Assembly: GCA_945643825.1 (NCBI GenBank)
Contig: CALZEZ010000132.1
Coordinates: forward strand, 1 to 5,057
Direction: 5' to 3'
DNA length: 5,057 nucleotides
From: an uncultured Lachnospiraceae bacterium
GTDB taxonomy: Bacteria > Bacillota > Clostridia > Lachnospirales > Lachnospiraceae
The notes under the pieces: model-generated
What the model was told of the DNA's origin: nothing
Seen by the model: the letters and a program-made list of their open reading frames with translations, nothing else
The model's database searches: none
Position numbers and translations under genes: made by a program
Shown: positions 1 through 5,057 of the stretch, in pieces
Numbering within the stretch: position 1 is the stretch's first letter
Layout: each line of letters begins with the position of its first letter

Positions 1-123
1 TGTATGCCCAAGAGAACCTGCACAGAACAGACTCTCTTTCGGCGTTCTCCCCTTTCATCGCTCTTCCCTTACGTCTGTCGTATCCGGGCGATTACTCATA
101 GATCACGCAACCTCTATCCTCAC
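1..123 (-). promoter_or_regulatory. Lysine riboswitch (L box) aptamer, 3' part cut by window edge
   Basis: Reading the minus strand from 123 down to 1 gives the conserved L-box landmarks in order: GATAGAGGTTGCG (118-106), ATGAGTA (99-93), GAAAGGGGAG (56-47), GCCGAA (43-38) and TTGGGCAT (11-4). The secondary structure also fits. ATCGC (92-88) pairs with GCGAT (61-57) as P3, with different bases from the same stem in the Bacillus subtilis lysC leader. AAGAGAGTCTG (38-28) pairs with CAGGTTCTCTT (20-10) as an 11-bp P4 with two G-T wobbles. GCGT and ACGC can form part of P2. P5, the 3' strand of P1 and the expression platform lie beyond position 1. L-box RNAs bind lysine and turn off lysine biosynthesis or transport genes. 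The controlled gene is not visible, so which one it is cannot be said. Confidence 0.9.
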
Positions 124-130
124 GAACGTT

Positions 131-159
131 ATGATAGCACCGGCAGGGATTATTGTCAA
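131..159 (-). promoter_or_regulatory. Sigma-A promoter driving the lysine riboswitch
   Basis: On the minus strand a perfect -35 box TTGACA (159-154) is followed after exactly 17 bases by TATCAT (136-131), which is 5 of 6 to the -10 consensus. Transcription should begin near 124, at the 5' edge of the riboswitch. The -35 box starts only five bases after the stop codon of the upstream Cob-like gene, so that gene and the riboswitch unit are separated by a promoter and not by any visible terminator. Confidence 0.88.
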
Positions 160-164
160 TGCCC

Positions 165-659
165 CTACCACACTTTAAATTTCAAGGTTTCTATTCTGGA
201 TATCTCATCTGCCAGCACACACACATCATCACTCAGTGCGATTCCTGTCAGTATCACATCCATATCGTCAGGCTTGCTTTCCAACAGCCCACGCAGATCC
301 TCCACGGAGATAATCTCCTTCTCTACCAGTCCAAGCACCTCATCGAGAATCAGCAGATTACACTCACCGGTACTTAATACCTTTCTCGCAAATCCAACTC
401 CATTGCGGATATTGCGTATCTCGTCTGCCTTACGTTCTTCGGAAAGCTCCTCATAATTTTCATCCGACTTTTCAAAACGGAACAGCTTTATCTCCGGCTC
501 AAGGCGTTTCAGAAATTCTGATTCTACCAGGCCGCCCTTCAGAAACTGAATGATCACAACCTTTTTCCCGGCATCTGCCGCCTGCAATGCTCTTCCAAGC
601 GCTGCGGGTGATTTCCCGTGACCATCTCCGGTATAGATATAAATCTTCCCCTTTTCCAT
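165..659 (-). CDS. CobA/BtuR-family (cob(I)alamin adenosyltransferase-like) P-loop protein
   Basis: This 164-residue cytoplasmic protein resembles the CobA/CobO/BtuR family of ATP:corrinoid adenosyltransferases, which transfer the adenosyl group of ATP to cobalt during B12 coenzyme formation. Visible family marks are the N-terminal P-loop TGDGHGKS (residues 10-17) after the strand KIYIY, the segment VVIIQFLKG (34-42), a Walker-B-like LLILDEV (102-108) and VILTG (135-139). Oddities are proline 18 where Thr is usual after GKS/GKT, isoleucine 140 where the family has the Arg of TGR, and a short end (ETLKFKVW) lacking the usual C-terminal segment with a His-Pro and a Gly-Ile-Lys element. Start: GGAG at 670-667 sits seven bases before the ATG. 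No other cobamide gene is in view. The family assignment is solid; true adenosyltransferase activity is uncertain, and it could be a derived ATPase of this fold. Confidence 0.78.
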   Translation of the reverse strand: MEKGKIYIYTGDGHGKSPAALGRALQAADAGKKVVIIQFLKGGLVESEFLKRLEPEIKLFRFEKSDENYEELSEERKADEIRNIRNGVGFARKVLSTGECNLLILDEVLGLVEKEIISVEDLRGLLESKPDDMDVILTGIALSDDVCVLADEISRIETLKFKVW

Positions 660-695
660 CTGATCTCTCCAGCTAATATGGTTTATCGGTTTCTT

Positions 696-724
696 ATTCT
701 ACCATGCTTTTCCCCTTTTTGCAA
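696..724 (-). promoter_or_regulatory. Probable sigma-A promoter of the Cob-like gene
   Basis: On the minus strand TTGCAA (724-719, 4 of 6 to consensus) is followed after 17 bases by TAGAAT (701-696, 5 of 6). It lies directly after the stop codon of the SSB-like gene and would start RNA near 689, giving a leader of about 30 bases before the Cob-like start. No terminator hairpin is visible between the two genes, so read-through from the SSB-like gene is also likely. Confidence 0.55.
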
Positions 725-732
725 ATCAGGAT

Positions 733-1380
733 TTATTCCATCTCTAACGAATCATTGTCCATCAGCTCCAGTTTACTGACAGAAACTTCATATGCCACGC
801 GCTTTTCAAGCTCCTCCTCACTGATTCTCTTCATATATTCACGGCTCTGGATTCTGCCCCATAATGCACATCGGTCTCCCACAGTAAAGCCACTGGCATA
901 TCTTGCATTTCTTCCCCAGCAGATACATGGGATATAATCTGATTTGCCATAGGGGCGATTGACCGCTAACAGAAGATCCGCGATTTCTCTCCCAAGCGGT
1001 GTCTTGCGGTAGATCGGTTCCTTGCAGATATAGCCATCCAAAAAGATCTGATTGGTTTTGGCACTCTCCGCAATCTGATCCACAAACTCAAGCTCTCTGG
1101 CAAACACAGAAAGAACCAGTCTGTTCTTACGCTCTTCATGCCGGTTGTAGGACCTGAACTGCCCGCTCACGACCACATTCTCGCCCGTGTAATCCTTCGT
1201 CACATCCACGAGTCGTTCGGAAATCATCATCGGAATCATATCCGCACTTTCACTGAGACGTTCCACCTTGACACCCGTCATGTAGAAGCCCTCTCCGAAG
1301 ATCTCATGGCTGTACGTGAATCCACTCACGATTGTCCCCATGATCGTTACCTGATTGTTTTCAATTACCTTGTCTGTCAT
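733..1380 (-). CDS. Tandem OB-fold single-stranded DNA-binding protein (SSB-like)
   Basis: This 215-residue protein has two OB-fold-like halves. The C-terminal half (about residues 109-190) is the clearer SSB domain: NQIFLDGYICKEPIYRKTP is the typical first strand pair, followed by LLLAVNRPYG (136-145), YIPCICWG (149-156), and VGDRCALWGRIQSREY (167-182). The N-terminal half (about 8-101) shows a weaker but parallel layout, with NNQVTIMGTI (8-17), GENVVVSGQFRSYNR (66-80) and LVLSVFARELEF (88-99). Ordinary bacterial SSB has one OB domain and an acidic tail ending in DDIPF or similar; here the end is DNDSLEME, acidic but without the Ile-Pro-Phe partner-binding tip. The likely role is binding single-stranded DNA; a main replicative SSB role seems less likely. 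Start: GAGAGG at 1391-1386 precedes the ATG by five bases. It is transcribed divergently from typA and may be co-transcribed with the Cob-like gene. Confidence 0.82.
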   Translation of the reverse strand: MTDKVIENNQVTIMGTIVSGFTYSHEIFGEGFYMTGVKVERLSESADMIPMMISERLVDVTKDYTGENVVVSGQFRSYNRHEERKNRLVLSVFARELEFVDQIAESAKTNQIFLDGYICKEPIYRKTPLGREIADLLLAVNRPYGKSDYIPCICWGRNARYASGFTVGDRCALWGRIQSREYMKRISEEELEKRVAYEVSVSKLELMDNDSLEME

Positions 1381-1396
1381 TACTTCCTCTCTTTCC

Positions 1397-1438
1397 GTCG
1401 CATCTGCGACAATGGTTTATTGGTGTTACTGGCAACAC
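1397..1438 (-). repeat. Two small inverted repeats in the SSB-like gene leader
   Basis: Within the presumed 5' leader of the SSB-like gene lie a perfect 6-bp inverted repeat with a 2-base centre (GTCGCA at 1397-1402, TGCGAC at 1405-1410) and a 5-bp inverted repeat (GTGTT at 1423-1427, AACAC at 1434-1438) with a six-base loop. The first is 17 bases upstream of the start codon and could fold as a 5-bp stem with a four-base loop next to the ribosome binding site. Neither has a T tract. Function is unknown and chance is possible. Confidence 0.35.
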
Positions 1439-1459
1439 TTTTTCCAGTGATGTATTACT

Positions 1460-1487
1460 AATATATGGACAGTATTATCTTTTAGAA
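1460..1487 (-). promoter_or_regulatory. Weak candidate promoter for the SSB-like gene
   Basis: On the minus strand TTCTAA (1487-1482, 3 of 6) is followed after 16 bases by TATATT (1465-1460, 5 of 6). It is the best pair I could find upstream of the SSB-like start, but the -35 is poor and the surrounding DNA is AT-rich, so chance matches are easy. RNA from here would carry a leader of about 73 bases. Confidence 0.3.
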
Positions 1488-1523
1488 CTGTTATTTATCG
1501 CATATTTTGGGGATTTTTTCGTC

Positions 1524-1552
1524 TTGTCGTATTCTTCCTTCAATGTTATACT
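1524..1552 (+). promoter_or_regulatory. Sigma-A promoter of typA with extended -10
   Basis: TTGTCG (1524-1529, 4 of 6) is followed after 17 bases by TATACT (1547-1552, 5 of 6), and a TG pair at 1544-1545, one base before the -10, makes it an extended -10 promoter. RNA should begin near 1559, giving a leader of about 39 bases. Because that start lies after the in-frame ATG at 1556, the promoter also argues that typA begins at 1598. Confidence 0.8.
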
Positions 1553-1585
1553 TATATGGTTTTGAAATTTGTCAACATTTGTTAT

Positions 1586-1590
1586 GAGGT
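1586..1590 (+). promoter_or_regulatory. Ribosome binding site that fixes the typA start
   Basis: GAGGT at 1586-1590, complementary to the 16S rRNA 3' end, stands seven bases before the ATG at 1598. The earlier in-frame ATG at 1556 has no such site. Confidence 0.75.
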
Positions 1591-1597
1591 TATCATT

Positions 1598-3427
1598 ATG
1601 ATTCAAAAAAGAAACGATGTCAGAAATGTAGCAATTATCGCGCACGTTGACCATGGCAAAACTACTCTGGTAGACGAGCTGTTAAAGCAAAGCGGTGTCT
1701 TCCGCGAAAACCAGGCGGTTGCCGAACGCGTCATGGACTCTAACGATATAGAGCGCGAACGCGGTATTACTATTTTGTCAAAAAATACTGCTGTCATGTA
1801 CAAAGGAACCAAAATCAATATTATTGATACTCCCGGTCATGCTGACTTTGGTGGTGAGGTAGAGCGTGTTCTCAAAATGGTAAACGGAGTCATTCTCGTG
1901 GTAGATGCCTTTGAGGGACCCATGCCTCAGACCAAATTCGTTCTCCGCAAGGCGTTAGAGCTGGATCTGCCGGTCATCTGCTGTGTCAATAAAGTAGATC
2001 GTCCCGAGGCACGTCCTGAGCAGGTTGTGGATGAGGTTTTGGAGCTGTTTATGGATCTGGATGCCAGTGATGAGCAGCTTGACTGCCCTTTTGTCTTTGC
2101 ATCAGCCAAGGCAGGTACTGCCACTCTCAATCTCACAGTAAAAAACAAGGACATGACTCCTCTTTTTGACACTATCCTAGACTATATTCCTGCTCCCGAG
2201 GGAGATCCCGAGGCAGGTACCCAGGTACTCATCAGCACGATTGATTACAACGAATATGTCGGCCGTATCGGTGTAGGAAAGGTTGATAACGGTATTGTCA
2301 AGGTTAACCAGGAGGTTGTCATTGTAAACCACCATGAGCCGGATAAGCTCAAGAAGGTAAAAATCAGCAAATTATATGAATATGACGGCTTAAACAAAAT
2401 CGAGGTAAAGGAAGCCGGGATCGGATCGATCGTGGCAATCTCCGGCATCGCGGACATCCATATCGGAGATACCCTCTGCTCGCCTGAGAATCCGGCACCC
2501 ATTCCTTTCCAGAAGATTTCGGAGCCAACCATTGCCATGCATTTTATCGTTAACGACTCCCCGCTTGCCGGACAGGAAGGAAAATATGTCACAAGCCGTC
2601 ACATCCGCGACAGACTGATGCGGGAGCTTAATACCGATGTCTCCCTTCGTGTGGAGGAAACTGAGAACACCGATGCCTTCAAGGTAAGCGGTCGCGGTGA
2701 GCTTCATCTGTCGGTTCTTATTGAGAATATGCGCCGGGAAGGCTATGAATTTGCAGTAAGCAAAGCCGAGGTTCTCTATAAGGAAGATGAGAAGGGCAAA
2801 CGCCTGGAGCCAATGGAGCTCGCTTATGTCGATGTACCGGATGAATTTTCCGGTGTTGTCATTCAGAAGCTCAGCGAACGTAAGGGTGAGCTTCGCAGTA
2901 TGGGACAGGCTTCCGGCGGATATACCCGTCTCGAATTCTCTATCCCCTCCAGAGGTCTGATCGGCTATCGCGGAGATTTTCTGACAGACACCAAGGGAAA
3001 TGGCATTCTGAACACCATTTTTGACGGCTATGGTCCTTATAAGGGCGATATCTCCTACCGCAAACAGGGTTCTCTGATTGCCTTCGAGGCCGGAGAAGCG
3101 ATTACCTATGGATTGTTCAATGCACAGGAGCGTGGAACTCTCTTCATTGGACCCGGTGAAAAGGTATATGCCGGCATGGTGGTCGGTCAGACCGGAAAAG
3201 CAGAGGATATCGAGGTCAATGTATGTAAGACCAAGCATCTGACCAACACCCGATCCTCCAGTGCTGATGAGGCACTTCGCCTCGTGCCGAAACGTATCTT
3301 AAGTCTGGAACAGTGTCTCGATTTCATTGAGACGGATGAGCTTCTAGAGGTAACTCCAAAGAATCTTAGAATCCGTAAAAAGATACTGGATCCCACATTG
3401 AGAAAACGTTCTCAGTTCAGAAAATAA
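1598..3427 (+). CDS. typA: Ribosome-associated translational GTPase TypA/BipA
   Basis: This 609-residue protein is full length for TypA/BipA, a translational GTPase of the EF-G/LepA group that binds the 70S ribosome and aids 50S assembly and growth under cold or stress. The GTPase domain (about 1-200) has all five G motifs: AHVDHGKT (15-22), RERGITI (53-59), DTPGH (77-81), NKVD (131-134) and SAKAG (169-173). A beta-barrel domain II follows (about 205-295), then an EF-G III-like domain with FIVNDSPLAGQEG (316-328) and GRGELHLS (365-372), an EF-G V-like domain with IPSRGLIGYRGDF, and the TypA-specific C-terminal domain with NAQERGTLFIGPG, KTKHLTNTR and a basic tail. I chose the ATG at 1598 because the protein then begins as TypA does, with a good ribosome binding site; the in-frame ATG at 1556 adds 14 unrelated residues and precedes the predicted transcript start. 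It seems monocistronic, between its own promoter and terminator. Confidence 0.97.
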   Translation: MIQKRNDVRNVAIIAHVDHGKTTLVDELLKQSGVFRENQAVAERVMDSNDIERERGITILSKNTAVMYKGTKINIIDTPGHADFGGEVERVLKMVNGVILVVDAFEGPMPQTKFVLRKALELDLPVICCVNKVDRPEARPEQVVDEVLELFMDLDASDEQLDCPFVFASAKAGTATLNLTVKNKDMTPLFDTILDYIPAPEGDPEAGTQVLISTIDYNEYVGRIGVGKVDNGIVKVNQEVVIVNHHEPDKLKKVKISKLYEYDGLNKIEVKEAGIGSIVAISGIADIHIGDTLCSPENPAPIPFQKISEPTIAMHFIVNDSPLAGQEGKYVTSRHIRDRLMRELNTDVSLRVEETENTDAFKVSGRGELHLSVLIENMRREGYEFAVSKAEVLYKEDEKGKRLEPMELAYVDVPDEFSGVVIQKLSERKGELRSMGQASGGYTRLEFSIPSRGLIGYRGDFLTDTKGNGILNTIFDGYGPYKGDISYRKQGSLIAFEAGEAITYGLFNAQERGTLFIGPGEKVYAGMVVGQTGKAEDIEVNVCKTKHLTNTRSSSADEALRLVPKRILSLEQCLDFIETDELLEVTPKNLRIRKKILDPTLRKRSQFRK

Positions 3428-3446
3428 GATGTACACCTAAAATAAC

Positions 3447-3474
3447 ATGGGGCTTGCCGCTTGGCAAGCCCCAT
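3447..3474. terminator. Bidirectional intrinsic terminator between typA and purA
   Basis: ATGGGGCTTGCC (3447-3458) and GGCAAGCCCCAT (3463-3474) form a perfect 12-bp GC-rich stem around a four-base GCTT loop, 19 bases after the typA stop and 34 bases past the purA stop. The T tract is modest on either side: plus-strand AATCTT follows typA, while on the minus strand GTTATTTTA follows purA and is the better tail. It likely ends both converging transcripts. Confidence 0.88.
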
Positions 3475-3508
3475 AATCTTAAAAGAATCTAAAACATTTC
3501 TAAAACTT

Positions 3509-4801
3509 CTATTTGCTCAATTTACTCTCGCGATAGATGATATCATCTCTGCCCGGTCCATTGCTGACCATCGTGATCGGATATCCGATCTGCTCCTCGA
3601 TAAACTCGATGTAGTTCCGGCAGTTCTCCGGAAGTTCCTCATGCTTCTTAATTCCGCGTATCTCGCATTTCCAGCCGGGAAGTGTCTTGAGCACCGGTTT
3701 CGCCTTTTCAAGCTTCCAGGTTACCGGGAAGTCTGTTGTGACCTCACCATCAATCTCATAGCCCACACAAACCGGAATTTCATCCAGATAGCCAAGCACA
3801 TCAAGAACCGTAAACGCAACGTCGGTCGTTCCCTGCATACGGCAGCCATACTTGGAAGCCACACAGTCGAACCATCCCATACGACGCGGTCTGCCGGTTG
3901 TTGCACCATACTCACCGCCATCACCACCACGGCGACGAAGCTCATCTGCTTCATCTCCGAATATCTCAGATACAAAAGCACCTGCTCCTACTGCAGAGGA
4001 ATATGCCTTACAAACCGTAACAATCTGCTTGATCTCGCTCGGCGCAATACCTGCTCCGATTGCTCCATATGCTGCCAGTGTCGAGGACGAAGTAACCATC
4101 GGATAGATACCGTGATCCGGATCCTTTAATGTACCAAGCTGACCCTCCAACAGAACCGTTTTGCCTTCCTTTAAAGCACGATCCAGGAAAAGAGATACAT
4201 CGCAGACGTACGGGGCAACCATATCGCGGTACTCATGCAGAGTTTCCAGCAGCTGTACCGGATCCAATAACGGCTTATGATACAGATGCTCTAACAAAAC
4301 ATTCTTCATCTCGCAAATACGAACCACCTTCTCCTTAAGAAGCTCTTCATCGAACAGCTCACTTACCTGGAAGCCAATCTTCGCATACTTATCAGAATAA
4401 AACGGTGCAATACCGGATTTGGTCGAACCAAAGGACTTTCCTCCGAGACGCTCCTCCTCATACTGATCAAACAGAATATGATAGGGCATCACCATCTGTG
4501 CACGATCAGATACTAAGATTTTCGGCATCGGAACATTCCGATCCGTAATCGATTTGATCTCATTAAATAATACCGGAATATTCAGTGCTACTCCGTTGCC
4601 GATAATACTTGTGGTGTGATCGTAGAATACTCCACTTGGCAGGGTGTGTAATGCAAATTTTCCGTATTTATTTACAATCGTGTGACCTGCATTGGCACCA
4701 CCCTGAAAGCGAACAATAATATCCGCGTTCTCTGCCATCATATCTGTGATTTTGCCTTTTCCTTCGTCGCCCCAGTTTGCTCCGACTACCGCTTTTACCA
4801 T
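3509..4801 (-). CDS. purA: Adenylosuccinate synthetase PurA
   Basis: This 430-residue cytoplasmic enzyme joins IMP and aspartate, using GTP, to make adenylosuccinate, the first committed step to AMP; its length is normal for the family. Clear signatures are WGDEGKGKITD (10-20, with the catalytic Asp12), GGANAGHT (34-41, with the catalytic His40), TLKDPDHGIYPMVTSSST (224-241), ATTGRPRRMGW (300-310, aspartate-binding loop) and SNGPGRDD (413-420). Departures, aligned by eye to remembered E. coli PurA: IMP-contacting Arg143 appears as Lys141, Gln224 as Leu222, and the guanine-recognising TKLD reads TVLD (331-334), keeping the Asp. Similar sequences seem to form a clostridial subgroup. I start at 4801 because TAAGGAG precedes this ATG by six bases and the protein then begins like other PurAs; the in-frame ATG at 4852 adds 17 residues, lacks a ribosome site and lies in a leader hairpin. 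The purB-like gene is just upstream in the same direction. Confidence 0.95.
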   Translation of the reverse strand: MVKAVVGANWGDEGKGKITDMMAENADIIVRFQGGANAGHTIVNKYGKFALHTLPSGVFYDHTTSIIGNGVALNIPVLFNEIKSITDRNVPMPKILVSDRAQMVMPYHILFDQYEEERLGGKSFGSTKSGIAPFYSDKYAKIGFQVSELFDEELLKEKVVRICEMKNVLLEHLYHKPLLDPVQLLETLHEYRDMVAPYVCDVSLFLDRALKEGKTVLLEGQLGTLKDPDHGIYPMVTSSSTLAAYGAIGAGIAPSEIKQIVTVCKAYSSAVGAGAFVSEIFGDEADELRRRGGDGGEYGATTGRPRRMGWFDCVASKYGCRMQGTTDVAFTVLDVLGYLDEIPVCVGYEIDGEVTTDFPVTWKLEKAKPVLKTLPGWKCEIRGIKKHEELPENCRNYIEFIEEQIGYPITMVSNGPGRDDIIYRESKLSK

Positions 4802-4807
4802 AGCTTT

Positions 4808-4815
4808 CTCCTTAA
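4808..4815 (-). promoter_or_regulatory. Strong Shine-Dalgarno site that fixes the purA start
   Basis: On the minus strand TTAAGGAG (4815-4808), a near-ideal ribosome binding site, ends six bases before the ATG at 4801. This decides between that start and the longer reading from 4852. Confidence 0.85.
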
Positions 4816-4829
4816 TTTCCATAATAATA

Positions 4830-4857
4830 GGCGCATGCCCGTTAAAAAGCATGCGCC
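4830..4857 (-). repeat. Perfect 9-bp hairpin in the purA leader
   Basis: GGCGCATGC (4830-4838) and GCATGCGCC (4849-4857) form a perfect 9-bp GC-rich inverted repeat around a ten-base loop. In purA mRNA the stem would lie about 15 bases from the nearer predicted 5' end and 14 bases before the Shine-Dalgarno site. The stem is followed by TATTATTAT, which is T-rich but not a proper T run, so it is at best a weak attenuator; it could instead stabilise the mRNA or bind a protein. I see no match to the purine (guanine/adenine) riboswitch core. Confidence 0.75.
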
Positions 4858-4878
4858 ATCACTGCTTCTTACTTATAC

Positions 4879-4907
4879 AGTATAGCCGATTCTTATTTAT
4901 AAGTAAA
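4879..4907 (-). promoter_or_regulatory. purA: Candidate purA promoter, proximal
   Basis: On the minus strand TTTACT (4907-4902, 4 of 6) is followed after 17 bases by TATACT (4884-4879, 5 of 6). RNA would start near 4872 with a leader of about 70 bases containing the hairpin. Two short dyads overlap it: CTTATTTATAAG (4892-4903, touching the -35) and TATACAGTATA (4874-4884, covering the -10). They may be operator-like or simply AT-rich chance. Confidence 0.55.
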
Positions 4908-4939
4908 ATTGTTTTTTATTATATTTGACATAAGAATAG

Positions 4940-4968
4940 ATTATATCACTGGTACGTTACACTGTTAT
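4940..4968 (-). promoter_or_regulatory. purA: Candidate purA promoter, distal
   Basis: On the minus strand a perfect TATAAT (4945-4940) lies 17 bases after ATAACA (4968-4963, 4 of 6 to the -35 consensus). The -35 overlaps the last codons of the purB-like gene. RNA would start near 4933. It may act in tandem with the proximal promoter or be a chance match. Confidence 0.4.
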
Positions 4969-5057
4969 GTCAGCCTTTACTCCCAACAGATCCTTGTTTT
5001 CTTCCAGAATGGGCTTTACAACCTTTTCTAAGAACTGCTCCACCTGAATAGTACTTC
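4957..5057 (-). CDS. purB: C-terminal end of probable adenylosuccinate lyase PurB (partial)
   Basis: The minus strand is open from the right edge to a TAA at 4959-4957 and encodes the last 32 residues of a protein, including VEQFLEKVVKPILEENKD and ending LGVKADITV. This matches, as I remember it, the C-terminus of the eukaryote-like adenylosuccinate lyases, such as the human enzyme ending with FLEEEVYPLL and KVKAEL. PurB cleaves adenylosuccinate to AMP and fumarate and SAICAR to AICAR and fumarate. Its position directly upstream of purA, in the same direction, supports the call, since the two enzymes act in sequence. The catalytic parts lie outside the window. No clear terminator follows its stop codon, so some transcripts may run on into purA. 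Confidence 0.72.
   Translation of the reverse strand, partial: STIQVEQFLEKVVKPILEENKDLLGVKADITV

Noticed and set aside
4..456. A 150-codon plus-strand open frame at the left end
   Set aside because: It runs antisense through the riboswitch, its promoter and the Cob-like gene; the product is low-complexity, Ser-rich and without motifs.
1138..1461. A 107-codon plus-strand open frame opposite the SSB-like gene
   Set aside because: It is antisense to a gene with recognisable SSB motifs and resembles no family.
2390..3238. A 282-codon open frame on the minus strand opposite typA
   Set aside because: typA is unmistakable here and covers it fully; the antisense product shows no family motifs, so it is a codon-bias shadow.
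3488..3506. Direct repeat TCTAAAAC twice with an 11-base period after purA
   Set aside because: Only two AT-rich 8-mers; far too short and few for a CRISPR array or a protein-binding array.
3461..4129. A 222-codon open frame on the plus strand opposite purA
   Set aside because: It begins inside the terminator hairpin, lies opposite the conserved purA gene and has a Ser/Arg/Cys-rich, motif-free product.
4850..4859. Possible short leader peptide starting at the ATG at 4859 (five codons) in the purA leader
   Set aside because: There is no ribosome binding site in front of it and the codons show no regulatory bias.
4802..4956. Purine riboswitch upstream of purA
   Set aside because: I could not find the conserved three-way junction core or kissing-loop sequences of the guanine/adenine riboswitch; only one simple hairpin is present.

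Overview
The window reads as chromosomal housekeeping DNA from a Gram-positive anaerobe of the class Clostridia, most likely family Lachnospiraceae. The grounds are sigma-A type promoters with 17-base spacers, strong Shine-Dalgarno sites, moderate GC with AT-rich intergenic DNA, an L-box (lysine) riboswitch, and protein sequences (TypA, a divergent PurA, a tandem OB-fold SSB-like protein) of a type I recall from that family. This placement is by recall and was not searched.

Layout from left to right. Positions 1-123 (minus strand) hold a lysine riboswitch aptamer cut by the left edge, with its own strong promoter at 131-159; the gene it controls lies outside the window. Next, all on the minus strand, come a CobA/BtuR-like P-loop protein (165-659) with a probable own promoter, and a tandem OB-fold single-stranded DNA-binding protein (733-1380). 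A 217-base divergent intergenic region (1381-1597) carries a good plus-strand promoter for typA and a weaker candidate for the ssb-like gene. typA/bipA (1598-3427, plus) converges on purA (3509-4801, minus), and a 12-bp perfect hairpin between them can terminate both. Upstream of purA, 155 bases hold two candidate promoters and a leader with a 9-bp perfect hairpin. The right edge cuts a minus-strand gene whose last 32 residues look like the C-terminus of adenylosuccinate lyase, PurB.

How the genes fit together. PurB and PurA, adjacent and in the same direction, perform the two steps from IMP to AMP, although purA seems to have its own promoter(s). TypA is a ribosome-associated GTPase. The SSB-like protein belongs to DNA metabolism. 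The Cob-like protein may act in corrinoid adenosylation, but its departures from the family motifs make that uncertain. The lysine riboswitch points to a lysine biosynthesis or transport gene just beyond position 1.

I found no mobile element, CRISPR array, tRNA or rRNA, and no evidence of a new defence or mobile system. The most notable items are the riboswitch, which lies in DNA without a gene, the divergent active-site positions in PurA, and the purA leader hairpin.
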